Below, piece by piece: positions 1 to 9,607 of a DNA stretch of 33,784 nt. The stretch covers positions 1 through 33,784 of the forward strand of contig DATHMF010000063.1 of the NCBI GenBank assembly GCA_035487355.1, written 5' to 3'. Positions within the stretch are counted from its first letter, which is position 1. Each line of letters starts with the position of its first letter. The notes under the pieces are model-generated. The model saw only the letters and a program-made list of their open reading frames with translations, made no database searches and was not told the origin of the DNA. Source of the stretch: Terriglobales bacterium (GTDB lineage: Bacteria > Acidobacteriota > Terriglobia > Terriglobales > Acidobacteriaceae). The position numbers and the translations under genes are program-made.

Positions 1-1740
1 GTATGGACACCGTTATCCCCAGCTAGGAAGGTGTAGTTCGCCGGCAATACCGCCGCTCCATCGGTGCTGGTGAAATGCACTATGCCCGTGTAACCCGGAG
101 CCACATTGTTGAACTGATCGAGCGCGGTTACTGTGATACTGAATGCCGTCCCTGCTGTCGCTGCAGCCGGCGCGGTCACCGTGTAATGCGTCGCCGCCCC
201 TGCGCTTACCACGATCGTTCCCGAAGTGCCGGTAATGCTTGCCGTAACCGTGTCCGTGCCGGTGATGGTCTGGTTGCCCGAAGTCTTCAAGGTCGTCAGA
301 TTCGTAAAGGTATGGACGCCGTTGTCTCCAGCCACGAAGGTGTAATTTGCCGGCAACACCGCCGCTCCATCAGAGCTCGTAAAGTGCACGATGCCGGTGT
401 AGGCTTTGGCGACATTGTTGAATTGGTCGAGAGCGGTTACCGTCACGCTGAAGGCCGTTCCCGCCGTCGTTGCTGCCGGTGCTGCCACCGTGTAGTGGGT
501 CGCTGCCGCCGCACTTACCACGATCGTTCCCGAAGTGCCGGTAATGCTCGCCGTAACCGTGTCCGTGCCGGTGATGGTCTGGTTGCCCGAAGTCTTCAAC
601 GTGGTCAGATTGGTGAAGGTATGGACACCGTTATCCCCAGCTAGGAAGGTGTAGTTCGCCGGCAATACCGCCGCTCCATCGGTGCTGGTGAAATGCACTA
701 TGCCCGTGTAACCCGGAGCCACATTGTTGAACTGATCGAGCGCGGTTACTGTGATGCTGAATGCCGTCCCTGCTGTCGCTGCAGCCGGCGCGGTCACCGT
801 GAGGTGCGTGGCTGCGAGTGCGCTGACCGCTATGTTGGCCGATGTACCCGTAATGCTCGCGGTAACTGTGTCGGTCGCCGTCACCGTCTGGTTGCCCGAA
901 GTCTTCAGCGTGGTCAGATTGGTAAAGGTATGGACGCCGTTGTCTCCGGCGACGAAGGTGTAATTCGCCGGTAAGACTGCCTGGCCATCCGAACTGGTGA
1001 AGTGCGCTATGCCACGGTAGCCGGTCGCTATGTTGCCGTAGGGATCTTTTGCTGTGACTGTGATACTAAACGCTGTACCTGCAGTAGCGGCGGCCGGCGC
1101 TGCCACTGTGAACTGTGAAGCGGCTGCTGGAGACACATTTACTGCACTCGATGTCCCGGTAATAGTGCCGGTCACCGTGTCTGTCGCGGTTACGGTATCG
1201 CTGCCCGCCGTCTTCAAGGTCACGTTGAAGGTATGCGCACCGTTATCTCCGGCCACGAACGTGTAATTGGCCGGCAGCACCGCCTGGAGATCTGTGCTGG
1301 TGAAGTGAACTGTTCCGGTATACCCGGTCGCAATATTGCCGTAGGCATCCTTTGCGGTCACCGTAACCGTCATCACTGTTCCAGCAGTTGAGCTTCCCGA
1401 AGAAGTCGTCACCGTAAACACCGAGGCCGGACCAGGGTTCACTGCCACCGTGACCGTGCCCGTATCGTAGGCATTGAGCGTATCGGTGGTTCTGACGGTT
1501 TGGTTGCCTGAGGTCTTCAGCGTCACCAGATTGGTGAAAGTATGTACGCCATTGTCGGCGGCCGTGAAAGTGTAATTGGCCGGCAACCCTGCCTGAACGT
1601 CAGAACTGGTGAAATGCACTGTGCCACGATAAGCGGTATACGTCACGCCGTTGCTCTTCATCGTGACCGTAACGCTGAAGGGTGTACCCGCTGTTGTGCT
1701 TGCAGGACCTGTCAGGGTCATGGTCGGGAACGCGGCAGTG
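1..1740 (-). repeat. Tandem array of about 309-bp Ig-like modules
   Basis: The same landmark (GTATGGACACCG or a close variant) recurs at 1, 310, 619, 928, 1231 and 1540, giving a 309-bp (103-codon) period with one 303-bp unit in which two codons are absent. About 190 bp starting at 1 and at 619 differ by a single base that I could find, and the second halves of the units (about 190-308 versus 500-617) are also nearly identical. Units further right are more diverged. The array therefore shows recent duplication or gene conversion of two-module blocks inside the coding sequence. Confidence 0.9.
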
Positions 1741-2867
1741 GTGTTCAACAGTACAGAGACGTTGCCGGCTGTTACATTGGCCACGGCAATGTCTGCTCTG
1801 CCGTCTGCATTGAGGTCGCCCAGGAACATGCCCTTGGGCCCATTTCCCACGGTAAAATTGATCGGATTCTGAAAACTTCCATTGCCATTGCCCAGCAGGA
1901 TGCTTATGTTGTTGCTGCCATTGTTGGCAACGACCAGGTCAAGGATGCCATCGCCGTTGAAATCGTAGGTCTCAATGCTGTGTGCGCCGGTCAGATTCGC
2001 CGCTGGCGGGTAAGTCTGTTGCGCCTGGAAGGTGCCATTACCATTGCCCAGCAGAATACTCACGTTATTATCGGCATTGTTCGCTACTGCCAGATCAAGG
2101 TTTCCATCTGCATTGAAGTCGCCAATCGTGAGAAACCATGGCGCGTTTCCGGTCGCGTAGGTCACCTGGTTCTGAAACGTGCCGTCCCCATTGCCAAGAA
2201 GAATGCTTACGGTATTGTCGTTCGTATTGGTGACTGCCAGATCCAGCTTGCCGTCTTTGTTGAAGTCCCCTACTACGACTGCGCGGGCGGAATTTCCGAC
2301 GGTGTACGTCACCTGTGGCTTGAAGGTGCCATCCCCGTTCCCAATGTAAACACTTATGGTATTGGTGCCGCTATTGGTTACGATCAGATCCAGCTTGCCG
2401 TCACCATTGAGGTCACGGGCAACGATATCCCTGGGGTTGAGTCCTGCAGGATAGTCGACAGCAGCCTGGAAAGTCCCATTCCCGTTGCCCAGCAGAATGC
2501 TCATCTGACCGCTGGTGTTCTCGGCGATTGCTAAATCGAGTTTGCCGTCGCCATTGAAATCTCCTACAGCAACATATTGCGGACCGGAACCCGCGGTTAA
2601 AGGGAAGTTGGTAGCGGCTCCGAAGGTACCATTGCCGTTGCCCAGCAGGATGCTCACATCGTCACTGTTAACGTTGGGGAAGGCGAGGTCTATTTTCCCG
2701 TCACCGTTGAAATCTCCGGCGCCAACCGCGTACGGCGTGTTGTCGCCGTTCAAAGTCGTTGGTCCAGAAAAGGTCGGCACCTGGGCTGCCGCCGTGGAAA
2801 CACCCCACAGGATAAAGATCAAGATCATGAGTGAGGCATGGCGCAGCCTCATCAAGTGCGTTGTCAT
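1..2867 (-). CDS. Secreted FG-GAP/VCBS and Ig-like repeat protein (3' end outside window)
   Basis: The reading frame opens at ATG 2867 and stays open to the left edge, so at least 955 residues are encoded and the C-terminus is missing. Residues 1-28 form a signal peptide (hydrophobic LMILIFILWG, then a likely cut after STAAA). Residues about 35-375 hold seven FG-GAP/VCBS repeats, each with a DFNGDGKLDLAV-type calcium-binding loop followed by SILLGNGNGTF; these normally fold as a beta-propeller. From about residue 376 onward come Ig-like modules of about 103 residues with recurring cores such as AGTAFSITVTA, GTVHFTSTD, LPANYTF and GVHTFTNL. Such proteins are usually exported and act at the cell surface or outside it in adhesion or carbohydrate binding; no catalytic domain is seen. 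A GAGAGGAAGA stretch about 10 nt before ATG can serve as ribosome binding site. Family placement is firm, function is not known. Confidence 0.85.
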   Translation of the reverse strand, partial: MTTHLMRLRHASLMILIFILWGVSTAAAQVPTFSGPTTLNGDNTPYAVGAGDFNGDGKIDLAFPNVNSDDVSILLGNGNGTFGAATNFPLTAGSGPQYVAVGDFNGDGKLDLAIAENTSGQMSILLGNGNGTFQAAVDYPAGLNPRDIVARDLNGDGKLDLIVTNSGTNTISVYIGNGDGTFKPQVTYTVGNSARAVVVGDFNKDGKLDLAVTNTNDNTVSILLGNGDGTFQNQVTYATGNAPWFLTIGDFNADGNLDLAVANNADNNVSILLGNGNGTFQAQQTYPPAANLTGAHSIETYDFNGDGILDLVVANNGSNNISILLGNGNGSFQNPINFTVGNGPKGMFLGDLNADGRADIAVANVTAGNVSVLLNTTAAFPTMTLTGPASTTAGTPFSVTVTMKSNGVTYTAYRGTVHFTSSDVQAGLPANYTFTAADNGVHTFTNLVTLKTSGNQTVRTTDTLNAYDTGTVTVAVNPGPASVFTVTTSSGSSTAGTVMTVTVTAKDAYGNIATGYTGTVHFTSTDLQAVLPANYTFVAGDNGAHTFNVTLKTAGSDTVTATDTVTGTITGTSSAVNVSPAAASQFTVAAPAAATAGTAFSITVTAKDPYGNIATGYRGIAHFTSSDGQAVLPANYTFVAGDNGVHTFTNLTTLKTSGNQTVTATDTVTASITGTSANIAVSALAATHLTVTAPAAATAGTAFSITVTALDQFNNVAPGYTGIVHFTSTDGAAVLPANYTFLAGDNGVHTFTNLTTLKTSGNQTITGTDTVTASITGTSGTIVVSAAAATHYTVAAPAATTAGTAFSVTVTALDQFNNVAKAYTGIVHFTSSDGAAVLPANYTFVAGDNGVHTFTNLTTLKTSGNQTITGTDTVTASITGTSGTIVVSAGAATHYTVTAPAAATAGTAFSITVTALDQFNNVAPGYTGIVHFTSTDGAAVLPANYTFLAGDNGVH

Positions 2868-3678
2868 AAGAAGGTCTTCCTCTCGAATCGCTTTCGAATA
2901 AATCAGCATTCTTCCGTCTTCCCGGGGGTCCAGGAATTGCTGGGGTTTTTGTCAAACCTGAAATAAGAACTCGAGGGGGTACTGCGGTGACTCGCTAGGG
3001 GAGCTAGCACAAATTTATTGGATAACGCTGCTACTTCGCTGATTGCGAAGGTTGCGGCGAGCAGCAGAACCAGTTGGACCGAATATAGAATCAATTGACA
3101 TCCCTCCGAGGGAGCAAACAACATATTGAGGGGGGTGCTTCAGAACCTTTTTCAGAACCAGACAGCTAAAAAACAGCTAATTTTGAGGAAAATCCCTTAG
3201 TTCGGGGGTCGGGAGTTCAGTTTTGGGAACTTTCCTTAAATGGGAGGTAATGCACGAATGTAGCCTAAACCCAGTTCTCAGTCAACAAAAATCTACAAAA
3301 TGTTCATAACAAAAGACATACATACTAAGAAATGGCGCTAGAGGCGTGGCGTACCTCTCGGTTGCGCTAGTTATAAATGACAAAAAATGGCGATAAAAGT
3401 GACGGAAGGAGTGAATTAGGCACTGTACTTTTGTTTAATCGTGAATTGTACTTTAGTAACCATCTTACTTAGGGGGTGCGATGTTCGCCCACGACGAGAA
3501 AGCTACCCCGTACTGACATCCGGCTGCAATCGGCGGTCTGATCATCGGCTTGCTGCTTGTCTCGTTCAACCGACCGGGACTTTCGCTCATATTCTGCGAT
3601 TCCAGAGTCCATGGTATCGTGATACGCGCGTCAGCAATGATGGCTTGTCACAATAACTGCTGTTATTCTGGAAACTGA
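2868..3678. other. Long gene-poor interval, AT-richer than its flanks
   Basis: This stretch of 811 bases separates divergent genes and must contain both promoters. A TTGACA hexamer on the minus strand (2950-2955) could be a -35 element for the repeat protein, but no convincing -10 lies at the right distance. Short inverted repeats occur (GCTAG/CTAGC near 2993-3007; AGAGG/CCTCT near 3340-3358), none followed by a T tract. Two short frames, 2903-3124 (-) and 3441-3656 (+), lack ribosome binding sites and recognisable motifs. I see no RNA gene or mobile element. Confidence 0.5.
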
Positions 3679-4830
3679 ATGAAATTCCCGACAATCTGCT
3701 TTGTTTCTGCTTTGATTTTGGCCGCCGGCATGTTGCTGGCCGGGTGCGGAACAGAGGGCGCCCCACAAGCTCCTTCATTAGACTTGCCCCAACCTGTGCA
3801 AGACCTGCGCGCCTCGCGCAAGGGAGACAAGATCACACTCGATTGGACACAACCGGCCCAGACGACCGATCGCGCAACGGCAGGCAAGCATATAGGAGAA
3901 ACCACCGTCTGCCAGGGCATCTATGACGACGCGCCCCAATCGCTGCCGGGCTGCACGCAAGAGGTGGAGCGCGTACCGCCCAAGCCAACAGTTTCAAACG
4001 GCGGCAAGCAACAGGCAGGCACCACGGTGGAGGTATCCATCGGCCTTCCCGGTGAGCTCCAGAAGGCGCATCCTCTTAGTTTTGCCGCGTACGCTGTCAT
4101 CGTGAATAACCGCAGCGGACGCAATGCAGGAATTTCAAACTCTGCGGCAGTGCCGCTCGCTCCGACTGCAGCGCCTCCCACAAACCTCAAGGCTGAGGTC
4201 CGCGCGGACGGAGTTTATCTCAGCGCCAGCCCGGCTTCGCAGGAATTGCCCGACGCCGGAGGCCGCCTGCAGTTTGTTTATCGCATAGACCGTACCGCAA
4301 CCGCTGCTGCAGTGGTGAAACCCGGAGCTCAACCGGCTGGCCCGGTGAAAATAGCTGAGGTGCCCGCCACTGGTCCGCTCAAAGCCGTGGATCACGGTAT
4401 TGAATGGGAAAAGAATTATGTTTACAGCATCACGCCGGTGACGCGCATTCTAGCCTCCCTCGGCGGGGCGCCTGTGGCCGAGGTGGAAGGCGAGACCTCG
4501 GCAGGATTGCAGATATTAACCCATGATATTTTCCCGCCCGCTCCGCCTGTGGGATTGCAGGCGGTTTACAGCGGTAATCCGCAACAGAATTTCATCGATC
4601 TTACCTGGGCGCCGAACACAGAAGGCGATCTGGCAGGCTATAACGTCTACCGGCGGGAACAAGGACGCCAGTACCTGCGCGTGAATTCAGATCTGGTCAA
4701 GACGCCGGTCTTCCGTGATTCCGACGTAGCTCCCGGGAAAGAATATTTTTATATGGTAACGGCAGTGGATGCTCGCGGAAACGAGAGTGGCCGGTCGGAA
4801 GAGACGCACGAAGCGGTGCCCCGGCCGTAG
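3679..4830 (+). CDS. Fibronectin type III repeat lipoprotein
   Basis: The 383-residue product starts with a lipoprotein signal peptide: a basic and hydrophobic leader, then the lipobox LLAGC with the lipidated cysteine at residue 23, so it should be anchored to a membrane facing the periplasm or exterior. The rest is three fibronectin type III-like units. The last (about residues 293-380) is the clearest, with the pattern PPVGLQAVY, IDLTWAPN, LAGYNVYRR, and YFYMVTAVDARGNES; the first covers about 35-160 and the second about 165-290. No enzymatic motif is visible; a binding or scaffold role is inferred. The start has only a weak GGAAA upstream. It is convergent with dgt, separated by 31 nt. 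Confidence 0.8.
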   Translation: MKFPTICFVSALILAAGMLLAGCGTEGAPQAPSLDLPQPVQDLRASRKGDKITLDWTQPAQTTDRATAGKHIGETTVCQGIYDDAPQSLPGCTQEVERVPPKPTVSNGGKQQAGTTVEVSIGLPGELQKAHPLSFAAYAVIVNNRSGRNAGISNSAAVPLAPTAAPPTNLKAEVRADGVYLSASPASQELPDAGGRLQFVYRIDRTATAAAVVKPGAQPAGPVKIAEVPATGPLKAVDHGIEWEKNYVYSITPVTRILASLGGAPVAEVEGETSAGLQILTHDIFPPAPPVGLQAVYSGNPQQNFIDLTWAPNTEGDLAGYNVYRREQGRQYLRVNSDLVKTPVFRDSDVAPGKEYFYMVTAVDARGNESGRSEETHEAVPRP

Positions 4831-4861
4831 CCTGTTTTGTGCTGCGTCGGTTAGGAAGTTT

Positions 4862-5995
4862 TCAGGCGAGCAGCTTCTGGTGCTGTTCCAGGATGTAATT
4901 GTCGGTCATACCCGCGATGTAATCGCAGATGATGCGCGGCAGGGATTCCTGGCGGACTTTTTCCTGATAGTTTTCCGGCAGAGCTTCGGGATGGGCCATC
5001 CAGAATGCGAACAGTTCAGTAATGATGCGCTCGGCCATCTCTTTTTCAGGCATGAGATCGGGGCTGAAATAAAGCCGCGAGTATAAAAATTCCTTTGCCT
5101 GGCGGCGCTGCTTCTCGATTTTTTCGCTGAAGCTGGCCAAGCGATGCGGGAAAGAGCGCACATCTTCCAGCGATTTCACCGCAGCCTGCTCGGCGGCCTC
5201 CGCGGTGTGCTGAATCAGGTCTGTGACCATGCGGTCGAGCATGCGTTTGAGGGCTTCGTTCAACAGCAGTTTCGCGGGCACATCCGGGAAGCGCGCACTG
5301 GCCTCTCGATAACAATCTTCAAATATACAAACTTCGGCGCGAATTTCATCCAGAGTTAATATGTGGGCTTCGCAGCCATCGTCGAGGTCGGCGGCGTTGT
5401 AGGCGATTTCATCGGTCAAATCCACCAACTGCGCCTCCAGCGGAGGGAGCTCGCCCAGCCGATATTCCAGCAATTCCGGAAATGCCTGCGGATCATAGTC
5501 GCGGGAATGTTTGATGATTCCCTCTCGCACCTCGAAGGTCAGGTTGAGCCCGCGAAACCCGGCGCGTAGTTCGAAATCTTCCACGATGCGGAGGGCATGC
5601 AGATTGTGATCGAACGATAAGCCTTGCGCGCGCATGGCGGCATCCAATGCTTTCTCTCCGGCGTGCCCGAAAGGAGGGTGGCCGATGTCGTGCGCCAGGG
5701 CTAGGGCTTCGACCAAATCAACGTTCAATCCCAATGCGCCGGCGATGGTCCGGGAAATTTGAGCAACTTCAATGGTGTGGGTCAGACGGTTGCGAAAGTG
5801 ATCGGAAAAACGGCGGGTAAAAACCTGGGTCTTATTTTCCAGACGGCGGAAGGCGCGTGAGTAAACGATTCGGTCACGGTCACGCTGATAGTCGTTGCGA
5901 TAAGGATGGGAGGGCTCAGGATGTTTGCGTCCGCGCGAGTTTTCTACGCGCATTGCCAGGTGCTGGAGAGACTGGATTGATGCACGGCCGGCCAT
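4862..5995 (-). CDS. dgt: Deoxyguanosinetriphosphate triphosphohydrolase-like HD protein
   Basis: The 377-residue protein belongs to the HD-domain dNTP triphosphohydrolases, which cleave dNTPs to deoxynucleosides and triphosphate and so trim the dNTP pool. Metal and active-site signatures are in place: RLTHTIEV with H73, the HD motif in LAHDIGHPPFGH (H102, D103), the downstream NLHALRIVE helix (from 131) and DEIAYNAADLDDG with D195. The N-terminal RNDYQRDRDRIVYSRAFRRL segment is typical of the bacterial Dgt-like (type 2) branch, and the length is normal for it. No Shine-Dalgarno is seen before ATG 5995; ATG 5953 (residue 15) is an alternative. An inverted repeat fills the gap to the upstream TPR gene. 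The substrate preference cannot be read from sequence. Confidence 0.92.
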   Translation of the reverse strand: MAGRASIQSLQHLAMRVENSRGRKHPEPSHPYRNDYQRDRDRIVYSRAFRRLENKTQVFTRRFSDHFRNRLTHTIEVAQISRTIAGALGLNVDLVEALALAHDIGHPPFGHAGEKALDAAMRAQGLSFDHNLHALRIVEDFELRAGFRGLNLTFEVREGIIKHSRDYDPQAFPELLEYRLGELPPLEAQLVDLTDEIAYNAADLDDGCEAHILTLDEIRAEVCIFEDCYREASARFPDVPAKLLLNEALKRMLDRMVTDLIQHTAEAAEQAAVKSLEDVRSFPHRLASFSEKIEKQRRQAKEFLYSRLYFSPDLMPEKEMAERIITELFAFWMAHPEALPENYQEKVRQESLPRIICDYIAGMTDNYILEQHQKLLA

Positions 5996-6001
5996 GGATT
6001 T

Positions 6002-6125
6002 GATTTGCGATTTACGAATTACGATTTTCGAATTGCAACGTTCCCTGATAACCGGGAAGACGCTGATCTACGAAAGATTCTTTCCCTCTGAAAATCGTAA
6101 ATCGTAATTCATAAATCGTAAATCT
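6002..6125. repeat. Inverted pair of ATCGTAAAT-type repeats
   Basis: The gap between the TPR gene and dgt holds a left arm (about 6002-6034, built from GATTTRCGATTTAYGAATTACGA-like units) and a right arm (about 6087-6125) that is its reverse complement with few mismatches. Each arm itself contains repeats of ATTTACG. Transcribed from the minus strand, it would form a long AT-rich hairpin between the two genes. It looks like a dispersed intergenic repeat rather than a classical terminator, since no GC-rich stem with T tract is present. Confidence 0.7.
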
Positions 6126-8256
6126 ACTGTTGCTTACTCGCTGCCTGCTGGGCCAGCTTGATGCGGGCTGATTCCAGTCTTTTCTGCACACGGGCTACAT
6201 CGGTGGAATCAACATCGTAAGGCACGCTCTTGTTCCACTCTTCCAGTGCGCGCTCCCAGTGGTTGGCCGCCAGCTTCACGCGTCCGGTCTTGAAATACAG
6301 TTCAGCAAGATGGTCCTGAATGGTGCCATCGGCGACCTTTTGTGATGCCTTGACCAGATTTTCTTCCGCCAGCTCATAGTTGCCGAGCTTGAAATAGGCC
6401 CATCCCAGGGAATCGAGGTAGATGCCGCTTTCGGGTTCCTGCTCGAGGGCTTTCTTGACGTATCCGAGAGCTTCTTCCAGCCGCAGCCCGCGGTCCGCAA
6501 GCATATAGCCGAGATTATTCAAGATCACCGCATTATGTGGGTCGGTGTTCAGAACGTGCTTGAATCGCTCTTCGGCTTCGTCGTATTTCTTCTCACGCTC
6601 GAAGACGGAGGCTGCCATGAAAGCGACTGTGTCCTTATCTTCCGGTTTGCTGGAAAGCTTGTCGGCCTTGGCTACGTCATCCTCAGCCTCTTTAAACTCG
6701 CGAATGCGCATGTGCATTTGCGCCAGGGCCAGATATACTTCACGATCATCGGTCGTATTCCGCAGCAGGGTTTTGATCTGGGTGACAGCCTCATCGCCTT
6801 TGCCGGCATCCGCCAGTTCGCGGCTGAGAAGCAGCTTGATCTCGCGGTTCTGGGGATATTTCTGGGCAGCTTCTTGAGCCGTGCTGAGGGCCTGCTGCCA
6901 TTGCTTATCTTTGCGGTAGGTCTCAACGATCTGCTCGTAGCCACGCTCGGAGCTGTCGTCGCCAAGCTGAAGCATCTGGTGAAACGCATCCAGCGCCAAC
7001 TGGGTCTTGCCCTGTTCGTTGTACACCCCGCCCAACTGTTCCAGAAACAATGTGCGATTGTTGCTCTCACCGGCGGTGTAGTTGTTGTCTGGCCGAGCGG
7101 TTTTCTTCAAAAGCTGCTGCAGGATTTGTACGGCGTCGTCGTAACGCCCTTGCGCCTCATAGACGAGCGCAATGTTGTAGGGCACTTCGAGAGAATCCTG
7201 GACGAGAGACTCGGCTTTCTTCAAGTGTTCCAGGGCCTGGTCGAACTTGCCACTGCGGCGGAGGATCTCGGCGATGCGCAACTGGGCTTGTGCATCCTGC
7301 GGGTCGGCATCGGCGATGATCTTGTATTGCTGCAGCGCAGCATCGGTCTGGCCATCGTTCAACAGGTTCTGCGCGAGCTCGCGGACGGAATCCAGGTTTT
7401 CACGGTCTAGCTCTACGGAACGGCGATAAGCCGCAATGGCTTTCTTGTAATCTTTCGCCTGGCTGTAGGTATATCCGAGGGCGGCGTAAAGCCGCGACGA
7501 CCGGGCAGCATCGGGCACATCTTCCAGAAGTCGGATACCTTTATCGGGCGCTCCCTCTTCGGTATAGAGATAGGCCAGGCTGCTCAGCGCTTCTTCGGAC
7601 TCCGGCTGCAACGTCACGGCAGTCTTGAATTCGTTTTCGGCCTTCGGCAGATCGTTATTCAGCCTGTACAGCCTGCCCAGGACCATGTGGTCGTCGGCGA
7701 TGCCGGGATCAATGGCGATGATCTGCTCAAACTGCTCAATGGCCAATTTCAGGATTTCCTGCGACTGCGCGCCGGATTGCAGATCGGGGATGGAACGCAG
7801 ATAGATCCTGCCCAACAAGCGGTGGGCTTCCAGGTTCTTGGGATCACGCTTCAGGATGTTTTGCGCTTCCAGGACTGCGTCGCGGATGCGTCCGGTCTTG
7901 GCATAAAGTTCGGCAAGGCCGGCGGAAAGATAAGAGGACTCCGGATCGTTTGCAATCGCCAGTTTGTATTCATCAACCGCTCTTTCGGCATACTCGGAAC
8001 GCGCGAAGTTGGAGACTAACTCTTCATAAATATGCGCCAGCGAGTAGTGATAATAGGCCGCAGCTCGGTCCGGGGCCTTCTTCTCTTCCGGTTTGGAAGC
8101 AGGCGGCTTTGAGTTGGCATCGGCGGCTTTTCCGTCAGAAGTGGAGGCGGGCTTTGCTCCGCTCGAGGCAGCAGGCGTGGTCGAGAGAGTTTTTTGGGCA
8201 AAAGTAAGGCTCGAAGCTGATAACAGCAAGACAAGAATAAACAAACGGGTTCTCAT
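6124..8256 (-). CDS. Exported tetratricopeptide-repeat protein
   Basis: A frame extends up to 8388, but ATG 8256 is preferred because it places a standard signal peptide at the very N-terminus (MRTRLFILVLLLSASSLTFA, then Q). That gives 710 residues. After a Ser/Ala/Lys-rich linker (about 21-60), the whole protein consists of TPR helices, easily seen from units such as LGYTYSQAKDYKKAIAAYRR, VPYNIALVYEAQGRYDDAV, LNNLGYMLADRGLRLEEAL and LDSLGWAYFKLGNYELAEE. At least a dozen repeats can be counted. TPR arrays mediate protein-protein contacts; in the periplasm such proteins often serve secretion, outer-membrane or polysaccharide assembly. No other domain is seen, so the partner is unknown. It lies upstream of dgt on the same strand, about 128 nt away. 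Confidence 0.85.
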   Translation of the reverse strand: MRTRLFILVLLLSASSLTFAQKTLSTTPAASSGAKPASTSDGKAADANSKPPASKPEEKKAPDRAAAYYHYSLAHIYEELVSNFARSEYAERAVDEYKLAIANDPESSYLSAGLAELYAKTGRIRDAVLEAQNILKRDPKNLEAHRLLGRIYLRSIPDLQSGAQSQEILKLAIEQFEQIIAIDPGIADDHMVLGRLYRLNNDLPKAENEFKTAVTLQPESEEALSSLAYLYTEEGAPDKGIRLLEDVPDAARSSRLYAALGYTYSQAKDYKKAIAAYRRSVELDRENLDSVRELAQNLLNDGQTDAALQQYKIIADADPQDAQAQLRIAEILRRSGKFDQALEHLKKAESLVQDSLEVPYNIALVYEAQGRYDDAVQILQQLLKKTARPDNNYTAGESNNRTLFLEQLGGVYNEQGKTQLALDAFHQMLQLGDDSSERGYEQIVETYRKDKQWQQALSTAQEAAQKYPQNREIKLLLSRELADAGKGDEAVTQIKTLLRNTTDDREVYLALAQMHMRIREFKEAEDDVAKADKLSSKPEDKDTVAFMAASVFEREKKYDEAEERFKHVLNTDPHNAVILNNLGYMLADRGLRLEEALGYVKKALEQEPESGIYLDSLGWAYFKLGNYELAEENLVKASQKVADGTIQDHLAELYFKTGRVKLAANHWERALEEWNKSVPYDVDSTDVARVQKRLESARIKLAQQAASKQQ

Positions 8257-8418
8257 GAATACCACTCGGCTTTCCGGCGAATGCGGGTCAATTCCTCTGC
8301 CCATTGGATGCCTAACACCCCACACGGGGCATGAATTTATTTTTTTATTGTAGTCGAGTTCGCGGGTATTTTGAGACCCAAAATGCAAAGAAAAGTTAAA
8401 ACGAATTTTTCATAGCTG

Positions 8419-9456
8419 TTATGCCAGAAGTTTTGCCGCCTCTTTGGCAAAATATGTCAAGATTACGTCTGCTCCTGCCCGCTTGATGGAGACCAGCGAT
8501 TCCATCATGACCTTTTCCCGGTCAATCCAGTTGTTCTGAGCGGCGGCCTGAATCATGGCATACTCCCCGGAGACCTGATAGGCAGCCAGCGGGACGTCAA
8601 AACGATGGCGGGCGGCGGAAATCACATCCAGATAAGGCATGGCCGGCTTCACCATAATAATGTCTGCCCCTTCCTCCAGGTCGGTCGAGATTTCCCGCAA
8701 GGCCTCGCGCAGGTTGGCGCCATCCATCTGGTAGGAGCGGCGGTCGCCAAACTGGGGCGCCGAATCGGCTGCCTCGCGGAATGGCCCGTAAAAAGCCGAG
8801 GCGAATTTCGCAGCATAAGAAAGGATAGGCGTGTTTTGGTATCCCGCTTCGTCAAGTGCTTTGCGGATCGCGGCGACGCGGCCATCCATCATGTCGGAGG
8901 GGGCGATAATATCCATGCCCGCACGTGTCTGCGATACCGCGGTATGCGCCAGGATTTCAAGGGTAGGATCATTGGCAATCTGATACTCCACCGCAAGGGC
9001 CGGGCGTGAGGCAGCGGCTCCAGAAGATGGAACCGAGGTCTCGCGAGTCTCTGCCTGGACAACACCGCAATGACCGTGCGACATGTACTCGCACAGGCAA
9101 ACATCGCCGATAAGGAGAAGACCGGGGACTTCGAGCTTGAGCGCGCGGGTGGCCCGCTGCACGATGCCATCGTCGCTCCAGGCGCCACTGGCGGCCGTGT
9201 CTTTCTGCTCGGGCAATCCAAACAAAATTACCGCCGGAATACCCAGGCCGTAGGCCGTGCTCGCCTCTTTGACAGCTTCATCCACGGAAAGATTGAAAAC
9301 ACCGGGCATGGAAGTCACCGGTTTTCGTACACCCTCGCCCGGACATACAAATAATGGATAGACCAAAGACTGCGGGGAGAGACGGGTCTCGCGGACAAGA
9401 GACCGAATCTGCTCGTTGCGACGCAGACGCCGTAGCCGGGTAATGGGAAAGGCCAT
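8419..9456 (-). CDS. hemB: Delta-aminolevulinic acid dehydratase (porphobilinogen synthase)
   Basis: The 345-residue protein is HemB, which condenses two 5-aminolevulinate molecules to porphobilinogen in cytosolic tetrapyrrole synthesis. The two Schiff-base lysines are present in [15 protein letters not shown] (K217) and [12 protein letters not shown] (K270). The zinc-binding cysteine triad is seen in [14 protein letters not shown] (C120, C122, C130), marking the zinc-dependent type rather than the Mg-only type. [10 protein letters not shown] and SGEYAM are also conserved. Between HCG and the next conserved block (NDPTLEILA) lies a Ser/Ala-rich insert (about 135-158) longer than in most HemB. 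No other heme gene is adjacent, so it stands alone. The start has no visible Shine-Dalgarno. Confidence 0.97.
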   Translation of the reverse strand: MAFPITRLRRLRRNEQIRSLVRETRLSPQSLVYPLFVCPGEGVRKPVTSMPGVFNLSVDEAVKEASTAYGLGIPAVILFGLPEQKDTAASGAWSDDGIVQRATRALKLEVPGLLLIGDVCLCEYMSHGHCGVVQAETRETSVPSSGAAASRPALAVEYQIANDPTLEILAHTAVSQTRAGMDIIAPSDMMDGRVAAIRKALDEAGYQNTPILSYAAKFASAFYGPFREAADSAPQFGDRRSYQMDGANLREALREISTDLEEGADIIMVKPAMPYLDVISAARHRFDVPLAAYQVSGEYAMIQAAAQNNWIDREKVMMESLVSIKRAGADVILTYFAKEAAKLLA

Positions 9457-9523
9457 AAAACTTGAATTTTAACAGGAGCAGTTGCCAGCAGCCAGTTGAC
9501 GGAAAAAGCCAAGTCAAAATCTA

Positions 9524-9580
9524 ACCACAAAGGACACAAAGTGGTGTTTGCCACGGATCAACACGGATGAACACGGATTA
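9524..9580. repeat. Dispersed intergenic repeat (ACACAAAG and CACGGAT units)
   Basis: The interval between hemB and the histidine kinase holds ACCACAAAGGACACAAAG closed by GTGGT, an imperfect inverted arrangement, followed at 9551-9580 by three copies of CACGGAT spaced 9-10 nt. It is directly preceded by AGTCAAAATCTAACC (9512-9526), which occurs again at 11520-11534 beside a related repeat. Confidence 0.7.
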
Positions 9581-9607
9581 ATTATGAAGATCAGAAGCAG
9601 GCGGAGG

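Noticed and set aside
75..974. Plus-strand repeated frames rich in Arg and Cys
   Set aside because: They are shadows of the Ig-like module array on the minus strand, repeated because the array is.
1542..2534. 330-codon plus-strand open frame
   Set aside because: It is antisense to the FG-GAP repeat region; the minus frame gives perfect VCBS repeats, and the plus frame is long only because the repeated template lacks stops in that frame.
2903..3124. 73-codon minus-strand frame with a hydrophobic stretch
   Set aside because: There is no ribosome binding site, no motif and no conserved context; the hydrophobic run alone is weak.
3441..3656. 71-codon plus-strand frame before the lipoprotein gene
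   Set aside because: The composition is not protein-like and no ribosome binding site precedes it.
6535..7410. 291-codon plus-strand frame
   Set aside because: It is antisense to the TPR protein, whose repeats are unambiguous.
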